Positions 18,601 to 26,333 of a DNA stretch of 64,000 nucleotides are shown in pieces. Each line of letters begins with the position of its first letter. The stretch's first letter is position 1. The notes beneath the pieces are model-generated. The model was given only the letters and a program-made list of their open reading frames with translations. It was not told the origin of the DNA and did no database searches. The position numbers and the translations under genes are program-made. Origin of the DNA: an uncultured Caldilineaceae bacterium (GTDB lineage Bacteria > Chloroflexota > Anaerolineae > Caldilineales > Caldilineaceae); the NCBI GenBank assembly GCA_958295915.1, contig OY282381.1, positions 2,068,722 to 2,132,721 on the forward strand, written 5' to 3'.

Positions 18601-18671
18601 CCGAGGCGCTCGAGCGCGGCGTAGTATGCCCGGATAGGCTTGTGCGTGGATTTGAGGGTGAGTGTCGGCAT
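15621..18671 (-). CDS. Type ISP-like restriction/modification enzyme (nuclease-methylase)
   Basis: 1016 residues. An N-terminal segment IDDFQLIHGIWEAKD (82-95) looks like a PD-(D/E)XK nuclease core with E92 and K94. The N6-adenine methylase follows: motif I DPFVGMGNF at 354-362 and motif IV NPPY at 439-442. The last ~400 residues should hold target recognition. The SNF2-like helicase of full type ISP enzymes (about 1500 residues) is absent. Two repeat-derived stretches lie in frame: residues 55-64 (AIAPLASSGV, family A) just before the nuclease motif, and about 564-573 (RRGGQPQGQL, family C) in the methylase part. No separate specificity or methylase gene is near, so it probably acts alone in phage defence. 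Confidence 0.88.
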   Translation of the reverse strand: MPTLTLKSTHKPIRAYYAALERLGISHESAARAAFQALLEHCARQCAWTLAPEQAIAPLASSGVSNTARGKRRIVVDGALIDDFQLIHGIWEAKDIHDDLLSEARRKFEAGYPDDNILFQTPQRAILWQNGRQLLDADLSDPAQLIGVLEAFFGYRPQEYAVWEEAVAQFKDRVPEIGRGLAALIHKERQTNHRFTAAFGEFLEKCRHSINPNLSEAAVEEMLIQHLLTERLFRTVFSNPDFTQRNVIANEIEKVINALTSQSFSRGDFLHSLDRFYAVIERVAATISDFSQKQNFLNTVYEQFFQGFSVRVADTHGIVYTPQPIVDFMAQSVAHILQSEFGRSLSDPGVHIIDPFVGMGNFIVRLMREIHRTALEGKYRSELHGNEVMLLPYYIASMNIEHEFYAATGTYQPFEGICLVDTFDLAEDRQLPMFVVIGNPPYNVGQVNENDNNKNRKYETLDKRVRETYAHDSKATNKNALSDPYVKAIRWAADRIGEEGIVAFITNNSFLDAVAFDGMRKHLADDFDTLYSLDLGGNARKGLKVSDANVFGIRVGVSINLFVKRRGGQPQGQLSRIFYYRTDDLWNKKRKFDFLHERQHAGNIEWQEIRPDKRHTWLTEGLHAEFESFMPLGSQEAKGAKGEAVDVICKTYSRGASTSRDAWAYNFNRDALTENMSRMIDFYNEQVFKWERQAGRDANVDDFVVSDDRRISWGETLKRNLTRGKITDFSQEKLRTSLYRPFTQSNLYFDRMMNERVYVCPSIFPTPQTETENRAIIVPGAGGRAEYWCFCTDMIPNVALTSIDASQCFPFYTYDEDGGNRRENITDWALAQFRARYRDDTISKWDIFHYVYGLLHHPAYRQRYQANLKRDLPRLPFAPDFRAFARAGARLGGIHVGYEEMPAYPLTVSENPDLPLDWRVEKMKLSRDKTQIRYNNFLTLGGIPAKAFDYRLGNRSALEWIIDQYRVKTDRRSGIVNDPNRADDPRYIVNLIGKVISVSLETVNIVPNLPGLGIDP
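16958..16978. repeat. Family C half-element inside the restriction enzyme gene
   Basis: On the minus strand GTAGGGGCGGGCAACCACAA is the left half of the family C unit (compare 44301 and 46269). It is read in frame as RRGGQPQG. Confidence 0.55.
18481..18505. repeat. Family A palindrome inside the restriction enzyme gene, in frame
   Basis: ACGCCGCT, loop GCTCGCA, AGAGGCGC: a more diverged copy. Minus-strand reading gives I-A-P-L-A-S-S-G-V, the same frame as in the two other coding copies. Confidence 0.65.
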
Positions 18672-18700
18672 TGGGATTTATCGACGCTGCCATGAATCTT

Positions 18701-19429
18701 CTATGATTCCCGCAACACTTCCCTGACCTGGCGCGCGCCATTGCCGGGCACGTTGTAGGCGAAGGTGTTGGCCCAACGGGGTTGGCGCGACCTGTTGGGC
18801 GCGGAGCCGTGGATCACCAGGGATGTGAAGAAGATGCCGTCTCCCGGCTCCATCGGTATGGTAGTCCCTTCCTCCCGCTTGTAATAGCGACCGGGCAGGA
18901 AGACGCCGAAGGTCTCCTCGTGCCGCTCATGCTCCTGTAGGCCCCAACGGTGACTGCCGGGGATGAACTCCAGACAGCCGTTTTCCAGCGTCATCGGATC
19001 GATGGCAACCTGGCAGTTGAGCATGAAGGGCTGATTCTCGTCCGTCTTCCAGTAAGCGTAATCTTGATGCCAGGGAGTCGCTGCGCCCACACCCGCCTCC
19101 TTCGGCAGCAGCTTGCTGTGGTAAAGCGCCACCTGCGGGTGCATCAACTCGGCGACGATGTCCAGTATAGCGTCGCCGCGCAGAACGCGGTTGATGGTGG
19201 GGCTGACCAGTTCACTGTGCATCAATTGGCGGATGATCTTGCGCTCATCCGGCGCGTCCGCGTCCTCCCAGGAGACAATGACCTCGGCCGGCGAGTCGGC
19301 CGCCATGCGCTGGTGAATGTCAGTCAGTTCCTGCCGGATCTGCCCGATCGCCTCCAGGGACACAAGGCCCTTCTTAAGCAGATAGCCGTTCGATTCAAAG
19401 GATTTTTTCTCTTGGCTGGTAAGACTCAT
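18701..19429 (-). CDS. Phytanoyl-CoA dioxygenase (PhyH) family protein
   Basis: 242-residue Fe(II)/2-oxoglutarate oxygenase. The first iron ligands lie in WHQDYAYWK (H-x-D), the distal His in LVIHGSAPNRSRQPR, and the following Arg should bind 2-oxoglutarate. FIPGSHRWG and MEPGDGIFF are standard PhyH blocks. Substrates in this family are very diverse; next to sugar-processing genes it probably hydroxylates a small metabolite. GAGAGA precedes the ATG. Two more intact PhyH genes (26610, 27461) and two PhyH fragments occur in the window, an unusual density. Confidence 0.9.
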   Translation of the reverse strand: MSLTSQEKKSFESNGYLLKKGLVSLEAIGQIRQELTDIHQRMAADSPAEVIVSWEDADAPDERKIIRQLMHSELVSPTINRVLRGDAILDIVAELMHPQVALYHSKLLPKEAGVGAATPWHQDYAYWKTDENQPFMLNCQVAIDPMTLENGCLEFIPGSHRWGLQEHERHEETFGVFLPGRYYKREEGTTIPMEPGDGIFFTSLVIHGSAPNRSRQPRWANTFAYNVPGNGARQVREVLRES

Positions 19430-19509
19430 CAGATCTCTCTACTTTATATTGTCCTTGCTGTTCAGGTAGCGGGCAGGCACAAGACGCCGACCCTATATTA
19501 GTACGGTAT

Positions 19510-21102
19510 TCAAGAACTGAATGTGAAACTGTATAGCTTGCTCCGATTCAGGGTGAAGCGGATCTGTACGGCATCCTCGATTGTTGCGATATCGGCGGTC
19601 TTCCATCTGATCTGCCAGTGTAGTTCGTCCGTTCTCAGCGGGACGCATTCCTCGCGGGAGAATCCGTCCACAATGCGCCCATCGGGACCGCACAGCTCGG
19701 CGCGTAGCTGACCACCTGCGGCATTGGCGTTCACCTCCAGGCGTGCGGCGCCTGCAGGCGGGAACAGGAGTTTGGTCACGACCATACCCTCGTTTGTGGC
19801 GCTGAGCGCGACAAAGCGATCTCTTTGCCAGGTGGCTCTTCCCAACCTCTTGACGCGTTTCTCCATATCGAGTTCGCCGTGGGTATGCTCACAGCCCGTG
19901 TAATACCAGTGAACTTCGTCCCCCTCGATGATCGGCTCTTTGGCTGTGCCGATGATCATGCCTCTGTCGAAAGCGCCCGCGCCGCCCCGGGGGATCGCCT
20001 CCGTCCGCTCGCGGTCGCCATGCACCCAGCTGATTCCGTCTCGGCTGTATACGATCTGCGCATCGATGGGGCCGTCGCAAGGTATCTGGTTCCTCTCGCC
20101 TGGCGTCTGCTCCGCCGTCACATACAGCGCCCCCACCAAACCGAGATGGATGTTGTTGTAGCGAAAGGCCGACAGGTTGTGGAACTCCGCGCGCAGTGCC
20201 CCGTACTTCCGATAGGCAACCGCATCATCCCAGCTAGTCGGCTCCACTATGGGGTAGGAGGTTTTCCAGGGACCTGCGAGAGAGGGACTTTCCGAGTAAC
20301 AGATGACTCTCCGCTTCTCTTTGTCATCGGAACGCTCGATCGAATAGGCCCGGTAGACAAGGCCCCTGGCATCGTAGGTCACATTGAATGTGCCCTCGTT
20401 GCTGCGTTGTAACACAGGTTCGAGATAGTCCCTGTCATCCCAGTGGATACCATCGGCAGAGGTAAGCAGGAATATGCTGCGGTAGCGCCGACAAAAGCCG
20501 ATGGCTTTGTAGCGTTTGCCAGGATTCTCTTCCTCCCGATCGATGAACACGGAGGCGCCGTGGAGATCCCAGATGATGTTGTTCTCAGCGCTTCCATTGA
20601 ATGTGAAGATGCCCAGACTCGGTTTGACCCAGTTGACCCCATCATCGCTCTCGGCATATAAGGTCAGGTCGCCGCGGTCGTTGTCCACAAAGGTTCGCCC
20701 ATACCTATCCTCAGTGACCCCGTTGCAGGCGTAGGGTCGCGCATCGGTGCGCGGCACATACAGACCAGGGATCTGATAATTTCCGCTGGGTACACGCCAA
20801 TGGGGGCCCATGCGGCCGAAGTACCACATGCGGTATTTCCCTGCCAGATCGTCGTATAGGGTTGTGCCGTAGAGATGGATGCGCTTGCTCATGCCGGGAC
20901 CGCAATACTCCCAGGGTTTGTCCTCGTCGGGCTCCATGACGAAAGGGATCTTCCTGCCCGCTTGGACCTCCCGAGTAATGCCGCTTTCCTCCTCGATCAG
21001 AGTCTCGTCAAGAAGCAAGACGCTCTCGTTCCCTGGGATCGCGGGCATCTCGCCCGCATCGTCGGCAAACGTCCGCTGGGGGCCTGCGTAAGGGTGGTTC
21101 AT
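19510..21102 (-). CDS. Glycosidase-like beta-propeller protein
   Basis: 530 residues, no signal peptide. Repeated blade-like segments (YRMWYFGRM, LTLYAESDDGVNWVKPSLGIF, IFLLTSADGIHWDDRD, AQIVYSRDGISWVHGDRE) fit the five-bladed propeller of GH32/GH43/GH130-related proteins; S-x-DG-x-x-W motifs mark the blades. A C-terminal beta-sandwich (about 430-530) follows. Catalytic acids cannot be assigned with confidence, so activity on a glycoside is inferred. It lies between PhyH and an inositol-dehydrogenase-like gene. A family A hairpin ends three bases before the ATG and replaces any ribosome site; the ATG at 21048 (MPAIPGNESV) is an alternative start. Confidence 0.7.
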   Translation of the reverse strand: MNHPYAGPQRTFADDAGEMPAIPGNESVLLLDETLIEEESGITREVQAGRKIPFVMEPDEDKPWEYCGPGMSKRIHLYGTTLYDDLAGKYRMWYFGRMGPHWRVPSGNYQIPGLYVPRTDARPYACNGVTEDRYGRTFVDNDRGDLTLYAESDDGVNWVKPSLGIFTFNGSAENNIIWDLHGASVFIDREEENPGKRYKAIGFCRRYRSIFLLTSADGIHWDDRDYLEPVLQRSNEGTFNVTYDARGLVYRAYSIERSDDKEKRRVICYSESPSLAGPWKTSYPIVEPTSWDDAVAYRKYGALRAEFHNLSAFRYNNIHLGLVGALYVTAEQTPGERNQIPCDGPIDAQIVYSRDGISWVHGDRERTEAIPRGGAGAFDRGMIIGTAKEPIIEGDEVHWYYTGCEHTHGELDMEKRVKRLGRATWQRDRFVALSATNEGMVVTKLLFPPAGAARLEVNANAAGGQLRAELCGPDGRIVDGFSREECVPLRTDELHWQIRWKTADIATIEDAVQIRFTLNRSKLYSFTFSS

Positions 21103-21105
21103 ATC

Positions 21106-21131
21106 GCGCCTCTTTCGAGCAGAGGCGCATT
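21106..21131. repeat. Family A hairpin directly upstream of a start codon
   Basis: Perfect stem GCGCCTCT/AGAGGCGC, loop TTCGAGC, then ATT. It begins four bases from the ATG at 21102 (minus strand), where it could occlude ribosome binding. Confidence 0.8.
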
Positions 21132-21178
21132 CAACCTTTCTCCGCTCATTGGTCGCATTCCTTCAGGCTTGGGAGCAG

Positions 21179-22162
21179 TCATGCAGGTATTGTCAGCGGT
21201 TGGTTCGTCTGCAAGGATTCGACAGCCGCTTCGGCGATGAGTTGGGCCTGTACCCCATCTTGCAATGATGGCGAGACCGCTATGCCCATTTCGACCGCGT
21301 GGATGAAGGCATCCAGCGCGGCCGCGAAGCTTTCCTGCCCGTAGGATTCAGGAAAGCCGCTCTGCGCCATGCCCGCTTCCGTAAAGTGAACCAGCTGATG
21401 GGTCTGAGTCGGTCTTGACTGCAGCATCCCCTTGGCGCCAAAGACCTCAATCCGTTCATCACAGCCATAGATGGCGCGGCGGCTGTTCTCAATGACGCAG
21501 AGCGCGCCGCTGGACAGGCGTAGCGTCACCATAGCGGTGTCGATATCGCCAGCTTGACCGATGGCTGGATCGATGAGACAAGAGCCAGTTGCGTACACTT
21601 CGGTCGGTCTCTCGTCGGCAAGCCAGCAGACCAGATCAAAGTAGTGGATCATTTTATCGCGCAAGAAACCGCCCGACGCGTTCAGGTAGACAAGCGATGG
21701 CGGTTCAAAGTCGCGCGCGATCATGTGTATCGTCTCGATCCGTCCCACAGCGCCATTTTGGATGCTTTGGCGCATACGTTGGAAGTCCGGCAGAAAACGA
21801 CGTCGAAATCCAATACAGATCGGCAGGTCAGTCTGCGCCGCCTCTGCCACGACCATCCTGACCTTGTCGATATCGAGATCGATCGGCTTTTCGCAATAGG
21901 TTGGCTTGTCTGCTCGCATCGCCCGCTGGAGCAGATCGACGTGCGTATCGGTAGACGAGGCAATCAATACTGCGTCTACATCGTCCGCCCCCCAGATATC
22001 TTCTTGGCTAGGGACTACCTGCCCTCCAAAGGCTGCCGCCAGCCGCTGCGCCGCCGTCCGATCGATGTCAAAAACATAGCCTAATTCGGCATGGGGATGG
22101 TTGGCAATATTGTGGGCGTGGATTGTGCCGGCCCGACCGGCGCCAAACAGGGCAAATCGCAT
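21179..22162 (-). CDS. Gfo/Idh/MocA-family dehydrogenase, inositol 2-dehydrogenase-like
   Basis: 327 residues. The N-terminal Rossmann fingerprint is GAGRAG (8-13) with acidic D32 after strand 2 for NAD. The catalytic lysine is in EKP (K92), and D169 and H173 in RDKMIHYFD are spaced like the Asp/His pair of Bacillus IolG. It would oxidise a cyclic polyol or sugar. Residues about 171-233 are duplicated as a fragment at 26334-26523, showing that this gene took part in a tandem duplication. A family B palindrome begins 22 bases upstream of the ATG. Confidence 0.88.
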   Translation of the reverse strand: MRFALFGAGRAGTIHAHNIANHPHAELGYVFDIDRTAAQRLAAAFGGQVVPSQEDIWGADDVDAVLIASSTDTHVDLLQRAMRADKPTYCEKPIDLDIDKVRMVVAEAAQTDLPICIGFRRRFLPDFQRMRQSIQNGAVGRIETIHMIARDFEPPSLVYLNASGGFLRDKMIHYFDLVCWLADERPTEVYATGSCLIDPAIGQAGDIDTAMVTLRLSSGALCVIENSRRAIYGCDERIEVFGAKGMLQSRPTQTHQLVHFTEAGMAQSGFPESYGQESFAAALDAFIHAVEMGIAVSPSLQDGVQAQLIAEAAVESLQTNQPLTIPA

Positions 22163-22183
22163 TCTATTTGTCCCCGCAATTCA

Positions 22184-22214
22184 GTCGCGCCCAGCAGTGG
22201 CGCGCAATTCAACC
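22184..22214. repeat. Family B palindromic repeat
   Basis: Stem CGCGCC/GGCGCG, loop CAGCAGT, tail CAATTCAACC. It lies 22 bases upstream of the dehydrogenase start and directly abuts a PhyH fragment. Confidence 0.85.
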
Positions 22215-22454
22215 TGTGAGATATTCGCCAGGAATACGCGAGCTGGGATACTCTCGATTGGCATCCCGGTTGGCGATACCCTCGGGGATCTCGCCCTCCC
22301 AATAGGCGGGAACTGTATCCGGCCGCTTGTGCCAGGCCAAAATCAGGGTTCTGCGCTGGTCGATCAGGTTCCTGCGCGCCGAGTGCAAGAGGCGGGCAGC
22401 CGCCAAAACGACCGCGCGCCGACACGCATACATCGACCTCATGCGGATGATCGC
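22209..22454 (-). pseudogene. Duplicated C-terminal fragment of a PhyH dioxygenase
   Basis: About 245 bases nearly identical to 26612-26860, the end of the intact PhyH gene (LLHSARRNL-DQRRTLILAW, PDTVPAYWEGEIPE). Homology stops at ATGATCGCT, where the intact copy continues upstream. A small deletion near 22415 has also broken the frame. It is a non-functional relic of a tandem duplication. Confidence 0.85.
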
Positions 22455-22504
22455 TTATGTCGGTTACATTCCATGAATTCTACCACACCTGACCTGAATG
22501 CCTC

Positions 22505-22659
22505 CTACCGCCGGATCGTGTCGCGGCTTTGCCTGTTGATCACATCGGCCAATCCGAGCTTGGGTACGCAAACCTGTGCCGTGGTATCGACTGGGACAGT
22601 CACTTTCATGGCGCGAGAGTCATTCCCCCGCCGCCAATCTACGGCTACTGGCAGCGTAT
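22505..22659 (-). pseudogene. Probable C-terminal relic of an alpha-L-rhamnosidase
   Basis: Minus-strand frame VDWRRGND.RAMKVTVPVDTT then AQVCVPKLG, ending at TAG 22505-22507. The pattern V-x-W-R ... V-x-V-P-x-(N/D)-T-T-A-x-V-x-V-P is the usual final beta-sandwich of GH78 rhamnosidases. Nothing of the catalytic domain remains; the 3' end of the histidine kinase overlaps its upstream side. Confidence 0.45.
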
Positions 22660-24096
22660 CTAGTTGGTCGTTGTCATTGAATGCAGTGGGAGATCGAACC
22701 GCACGGTTGTCCCCTGTCCCAGCCCCTTGCTGATGACAGCAATCGTACCATTGTGTGCCTCGATAATAGCGCGGGCGATGGCCAGCCCTAGCCCCGTGCC
22801 ACCTGTGCGCCGATCGCGAGATCGATCGGCGCGGTACAGGCGGTTGAATATGTGGGGCAAATCGGCCAAATCAATCCCTGCCCCATCATCCGTTACCGAA
22901 ATTCCCACCTCCCCGCCCTTTTCCATGGTTGCCACAACCGTGACTCGTCCGCCCGCCTCCGTATGCTGGAGCGCATTGTGTATGACATTGCCTAACGCCT
23001 GACTCATCCGTATCCGGTCGAGATTGAGCATCGGCAACTCAGAAAGTGATTGCAGCGACAAGGTGATCCGGTTCATCTGAGCTTGTGGCTGCCAGCGTTC
23101 CACTTCAGCAATGAGCAATTGATGAATCGAGTACGGTTCAACAGTGAGCCGCAGGTCGTCTGATTCGGTTTCGGCCAGCCAGTTCAAATCACGCGCCAAA
23201 TTGCGAAGCATATTCACTTCTTGAATGATCTGGTCGGCCGCTTGTGTGGGCGTCTGCAGCCCTTTGCGTAACCCGTGCGCTTCCAATCGGATGATGCTCA
23301 GCGGTGTGTTCAGTTCATGCGAGACATCATCGAGTAGCCGCTTGCGTAAGTCACGTTGTGTTTGCAGAGCGGTTGTCATCTGGTTGAATGCCACGCTCAT
23401 CTGCCCCAGTTCGTCAGAGGAAGTAACCGAGAGCAAAGCGGTATCGCCGCGTTGGGCAATGGCTTGGGTGGCTTGAGTCAGCGCTGTGACAGGAGCGGTG
23501 ATGCGTCTGGAGAGCCATGTGGCCAACAAAAGAGCCATAGCGGCAGTCAACAGGCCGCCCATGATAGTCGCGTAAAGCAAACTTTGAAGAAAACCATGCG
23601 ATTCGGTTTCCCAAAATTCACGATTCACATCAATATACGCATATCCCACTAGCTGGCGGAGGCGCAAATCGAATATATTGACGCGTTGTCCATCCAATTC
23701 TGGTGCGACCTCACCCTGTAGTAGCTCGGAAAAGTTATCTAGTAAGACATATCCATCGACATCAATGATGACAACACGTATACGGTCTCTGTTAGACTCT
23801 CTATGGAAGAATTCAAAGGATTCCTCTTTCGCTTCTTCGGGGCGCTCTTGTTCCGCTCCTGGATCGAAGAGATAGCCTGTCTCAGATAGAGCCGCACCTA
23901 ACGTTTCCCAGCCATCCGACGAGGTGTACGCCTGACTCAACCTCCGGGCTAAATTATTTGCTTCATCGCTACTGAGCTCGCCAATAAATGTGTCCAATTG
24001 CTCCTGTGTTGTATAGTATCCAACGCCCACACTAAGCGAGACAGTAAAGACAATGATCAGAATAAATGCGCCCAGAAAGCGCCAGTGTAACGACAT
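22660..24096 (-). CDS. Sensor histidine kinase
   Basis: 478 residues from the ATG at 24096, overlapping the regulator stop by one base (TGATG) with GGAGG upstream. Membrane helix at 8-28, a sensory loop of about 140 residues rich in Glu, second helix about 172-195, and a HAMP segment (195-250). The phospho-acceptor His260 is in DDVSHELNTPLS. HATPase blocks follow: NVIHNALQHT (N-box), DDGAGID, and GGTGLGL (G-box). The loop is long enough for a PAS/CACHE-type sensor, but no specific motif is seen. It pairs with the OmpR-type regulator, and the Gly/Glu/His-rich lipoprotein upstream is a likely partner or target (inference). Confidence 0.95.
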   Translation of the reverse strand: MSLHWRFLGAFILIIVFTVSLSVGVGYYTTQEQLDTFIGELSSDEANNLARRLSQAYTSSDGWETLGAALSETGYLFDPGAEQERPEEAKEESFEFFHRESNRDRIRVVIIDVDGYVLLDNFSELLQGEVAPELDGQRVNIFDLRLRQLVGYAYIDVNREFWETESHGFLQSLLYATIMGGLLTAAMALLLATWLSRRITAPVTALTQATQAIAQRGDTALLSVTSSDELGQMSVAFNQMTTALQTQRDLRKRLLDDVSHELNTPLSIIRLEAHGLRKGLQTPTQAADQIIQEVNMLRNLARDLNWLAETESDDLRLTVEPYSIHQLLIAEVERWQPQAQMNRITLSLQSLSELPMLNLDRIRMSQALGNVIHNALQHTEAGGRVTVVATMEKGGEVGISVTDDGAGIDLADLPHIFNRLYRADRSRDRRTGGTGLGLAIARAIIEAHNGTIAVISKGLGQGTTVRFDLPLHSMTTTN

Positions 24097-24776
24097 CAAC
24101 CATCCTCCGTTACAAATCTGTAGCCAGCGCCATAGACAGTTTGAATCGGCTGGTTACCCTCTACAGTAATTTGCTTGCGCAGACGAAGGATATGGTTGTC
24201 AATGGCCCGATCAAATCCATCAAAATCATTATTGAAGGCGAGGGCGATTAGCTGGTCGCGTGTGAGCGTCTGATTCGGATGACGCATGAAGGTAGCGAGC
24301 AGGAGGAATTGTGCCTGACTCAAGTTGACCGGTTGCTCGTTAATCGTCACGCGCTGTGTCGTTTCATCGATAGTAATGTTGCCACAAATCAGTACCTGTT
24401 GAACTTTGTCATTGACCCGACGCAACACGGCTTTGGCGCGTGCCACGACTTCTTCGGGGTCGAACGGTTTGACGACATAATCATCTGCGCCGCTTTCCAA
24501 GCCGTTGATACGGTCGGCATGGGCTTCCCTGGCGGTGAGCATGATGATGGGAATATCTGATTCGCAACGCAAAATGCGACAAAGCTCCATCCCATTGAGG
24601 CGGGGGAGCATCAGATCGAGCACAATCAGGTCGGGGGCCAAGGTGCGGGCCAGGGTGAGCCCTATCTTGCCATCGTAGGCGACTTCGGCCGCAAATCCCG
24701 CCTCCTCAAAAAAAATCTTCACCCAGTTCGCGAGCCGTGTATCATCTTCAACAATCAAAATCATGTAACTCATCAT
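24096..24776 (-). CDS. OmpR/PhoB-family response regulator
   Basis: 226 residues. Receiver domain: acidic pair D11/D12, phospho-acceptor Asp54 in VLDLMLP, Thr81 and Lys103 in VVKPFDP. The winged-helix DNA-binding domain has RDQLIALAFNNDFDGFDRAIDNHILRLRKQI and ends QTVYGAGYRF, the usual OmpR pattern. Several in-frame starts exist (TTG 24779, ATG 24776, 24773, 24764); MILIVEDD at 24764 is a good alternative. It is first in a two-gene unit with the kinase, 130 bases downstream of the lipoprotein gene, with a strong hairpin between. Confidence 0.95.
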   Translation of the reverse strand: MMSYMILIVEDDTRLANWVKIFFEEAGFAAEVAYDGKIGLTLARTLAPDLIVLDLMLPRLNGMELCRILRCESDIPIIMLTAREAHADRINGLESGADDYVVKPFDPEEVVARAKAVLRRVNDKVQQVLICGNITIDETTQRVTINEQPVNLSQAQFLLLATFMRHPNQTLTRDQLIALAFNNDFDGFDRAIDNHILRLRKQITVEGNQPIQTVYGAGYRFVTEDG

Positions 24777-24797
24777 CAATTCTCAAATGAAACTGTA

Positions 24798-24830
24798 CAG
24801 ACGCGATGCCCAGTATGAGCATCGCGTCTG
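24798..24830 (-). terminator. 12-bp hairpin after the lipoprotein gene
   Basis: CAGACGCGATGC and GCATCGCGTCTG pair perfectly around a 9-base loop. On the minus strand it follows the lipoprotein stop and precedes the regulator; TACAGTTT after it is only weakly U-rich. It is probably a terminator or attenuator that sets lipoprotein expression apart from the two-component genes. Confidence 0.65.
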
Positions 24831-24906
24831 AAGTATCGTACCTGTCTGCAAATGTAACGACTGCTCGCTTCTAAATCGAAGGCGTCACATCGTCTTTCGC
24901 TCGCTT

Positions 24907-25923
24907 TTAACCGTTGCCTGAGCTGTGCTCGCCACCAGATTCGCTACCGCCTTCACCACCACCTTCACCAGCTCCTACCTCTGCATGAGGCGTCCAGCCA
25001 TCGAATGGTTGGGCTGTTGCCGGAAGCGCCACACCCATTATCGCGCCAGGAGCCAAATCAGTCGGCGTTGTTGGGCCAAGTTCGGTACCATTTGACAAGT
25101 GGACTTCGATTCGGACTCGATTCAACGTCGCGCTGGTCGTGTTCTCGACTGTGCCGATAAAGGAATTGCTTGCCGCATCGTAGTTCATGATAAGTCGAGC
25201 GCCTGCCCGAACCATGTCGAAGGTCTCGTTGAGAGCTAAGGCATTGCCACCTTCTTCACTACCGATTGCGCTGCCGCTTTCACTCATCTCGCCACCGCTT
25301 TCACCGCTGCCTTCGCCAGCGCCATGTTGTTCACCACCGCCTTCACCACCACCTTCTGTATGAACAGGGCCAGGACCACCACAGTCAAACGTCTCTGGGT
25401 GAATCTCCCAAGCGTTGAATGCAACGCCTGCGGCGGATGGCTCATCGGCAACCAATAGATCGACAGTGGTTTGGGCGCCAGGGGCAAGGTCTCCGACAGG
25501 CTGTGGCCCAAGTTCTACGACCGTTGTCGTTTCCTGCTTGAGGTTAAGCTCGATCTGCACAAAGCAGAGCGTCTGGTTGGTCGTATTCTCCACGATTCCA
25601 GAAAATGACCTCGCAACAGGAGAATACGACATGGCAGTTCTCACCCCGTTGACGACGCCATCCCAACCCTCATCGAGGGCAAGGATTGGGCTTGACGGGT
25701 CTCCACTTTCACCACTGCCTTCGCCGCCGCCATGTTGTTCACCACCGCCTTCGCCGCCGCTACCATGTTCGCCCCGCCTTTCTGTGAAACTGCCCGATCC
25801 GTGGCGCTCGCCGGTTCCAGCTTCAATGGAACAGCCGCCAATAACGGCTACCATCATACCGACAATCAATGCCAATATCGCTAACGTACTTGACCTCGTC
25901 AACTTCGGTTTCTTTTGCATCAT
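24907..25923 (-). CDS. Gly/Glu/His/Ser-rich lipoprotein with two FxLYD-like domains
   Basis: 338 residues. Signal with lipobox VIGGC (Cys about 31 of the form starting at 25923; a second ATG is at 25920). Low-complexity linkers of GGEGGGEQHG..GEGSGESG type occur three times (about 45-75, 190-225, and the C-terminus), the first two nearly identical. They separate two similar domains, each with FxGxVENTT...TL..V.IE..L....ELGP...LAPGA, a pattern seen in FxLYD-like immunoglobulin folds. It is surface-anchored. The Glu/His-rich linkers could bind metal ions (inference). GAGGTG precedes the ATG, and TATAAT (25940-25945) lies upstream. Confidence 0.8.
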   Translation of the reverse strand: MMQKKPKLTRSSTLAILALIVGMMVAVIGGCSIEAGTGERHGSGSFTERRGEHGSGGEGGGEQHGGGEGSGESGDPSSPILALDEGWDGVVNGVRTAMSYSPVARSFSGIVENTTNQTLCFVQIELNLKQETTTVVELGPQPVGDLAPGAQTTVDLLVADEPSAAGVAFNAWEIHPETFDCGGPGPVHTEGGGEGGGEQHGAGEGSGESGGEMSESGSAIGSEEGGNALALNETFDMVRAGARLIMNYDAASNSFIGTVENTTSATLNRVRIEVHLSNGTELGPTTPTDLAPGAIMGVALPATAQPFDGWTPHAEVGAGEGGGEGGSESGGEHSSGNG

Positions 25924-25939
25924 TTTTTCACCTCAATTC

Positions 25940-25971
25940 ATTATAGTTGGTTATTTGAGGGTATGTCCCTC
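25940..25971 (-). promoter_or_regulatory. Putative promoter and operator of the lipoprotein gene
   Basis: On the minus strand a perfect TATAAT (25940-25945) stands 17 bases after a poor -35. The inverted repeat GAGGG-5-CCCTC (25957-25971) covers the -35 position, so a regulator, possibly the neighbouring OmpR-type protein, may replace -35 contacts. Confidence 0.45.
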
Positions 25972-26333
25972 ACACTGCCAATGATAGAGATGAAATGTCG
26001 CACAAATATGTCAAATTGAGACACAATCGCGCAGCAACAGAGGCAAGGACGTCATTTGACCGCGCAAATCCCCCAATACCAACCAGGAGCGCGTGACGCA
26101 GTGCGCCCGGGTGTGAACTGCGGCGTTTGAAGTCGGACAATCCCACAATTGCCTGGAGAGGATACATCTGCCTATGCGGCTCACCGTCACCGTCAGCAAC
26201 CAGCGCGGGGATGGTGTAGAGGGAAGCCAAAACCACGTTCTCAGTCCGTGCAACGGCCAGCGTAATAGCCACCGTGATCGTGACGACAGCGCAAAGCGGC
26301 GCCAGCGTCGGCACGATCCGGGTGATCAGATAG
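25970..26333 (-). pseudogene. Possible decayed permease fragment
   Basis: The minus-strand reading frame (LFSYLITRIVPTLAP, AITLAVA, then MYPLQAIVG) loosely follows the last third of LplC/YtcP-type permeases (RIVLPL..A....FYAV..W....LYI.....YPLQ). The fit is weak and there is no ribosome site. It sits exactly at a rearrangement junction. An unrelated small membrane protein cannot be excluded. Confidence 0.3.

Noticed and set aside
17667-18695. 342-codon open frame opposite the restriction enzyme gene
   Set aside because: It is antisense to a gene with clear methylase and nuclease motifs; the translation is Arg/His/Val-rich without family features.
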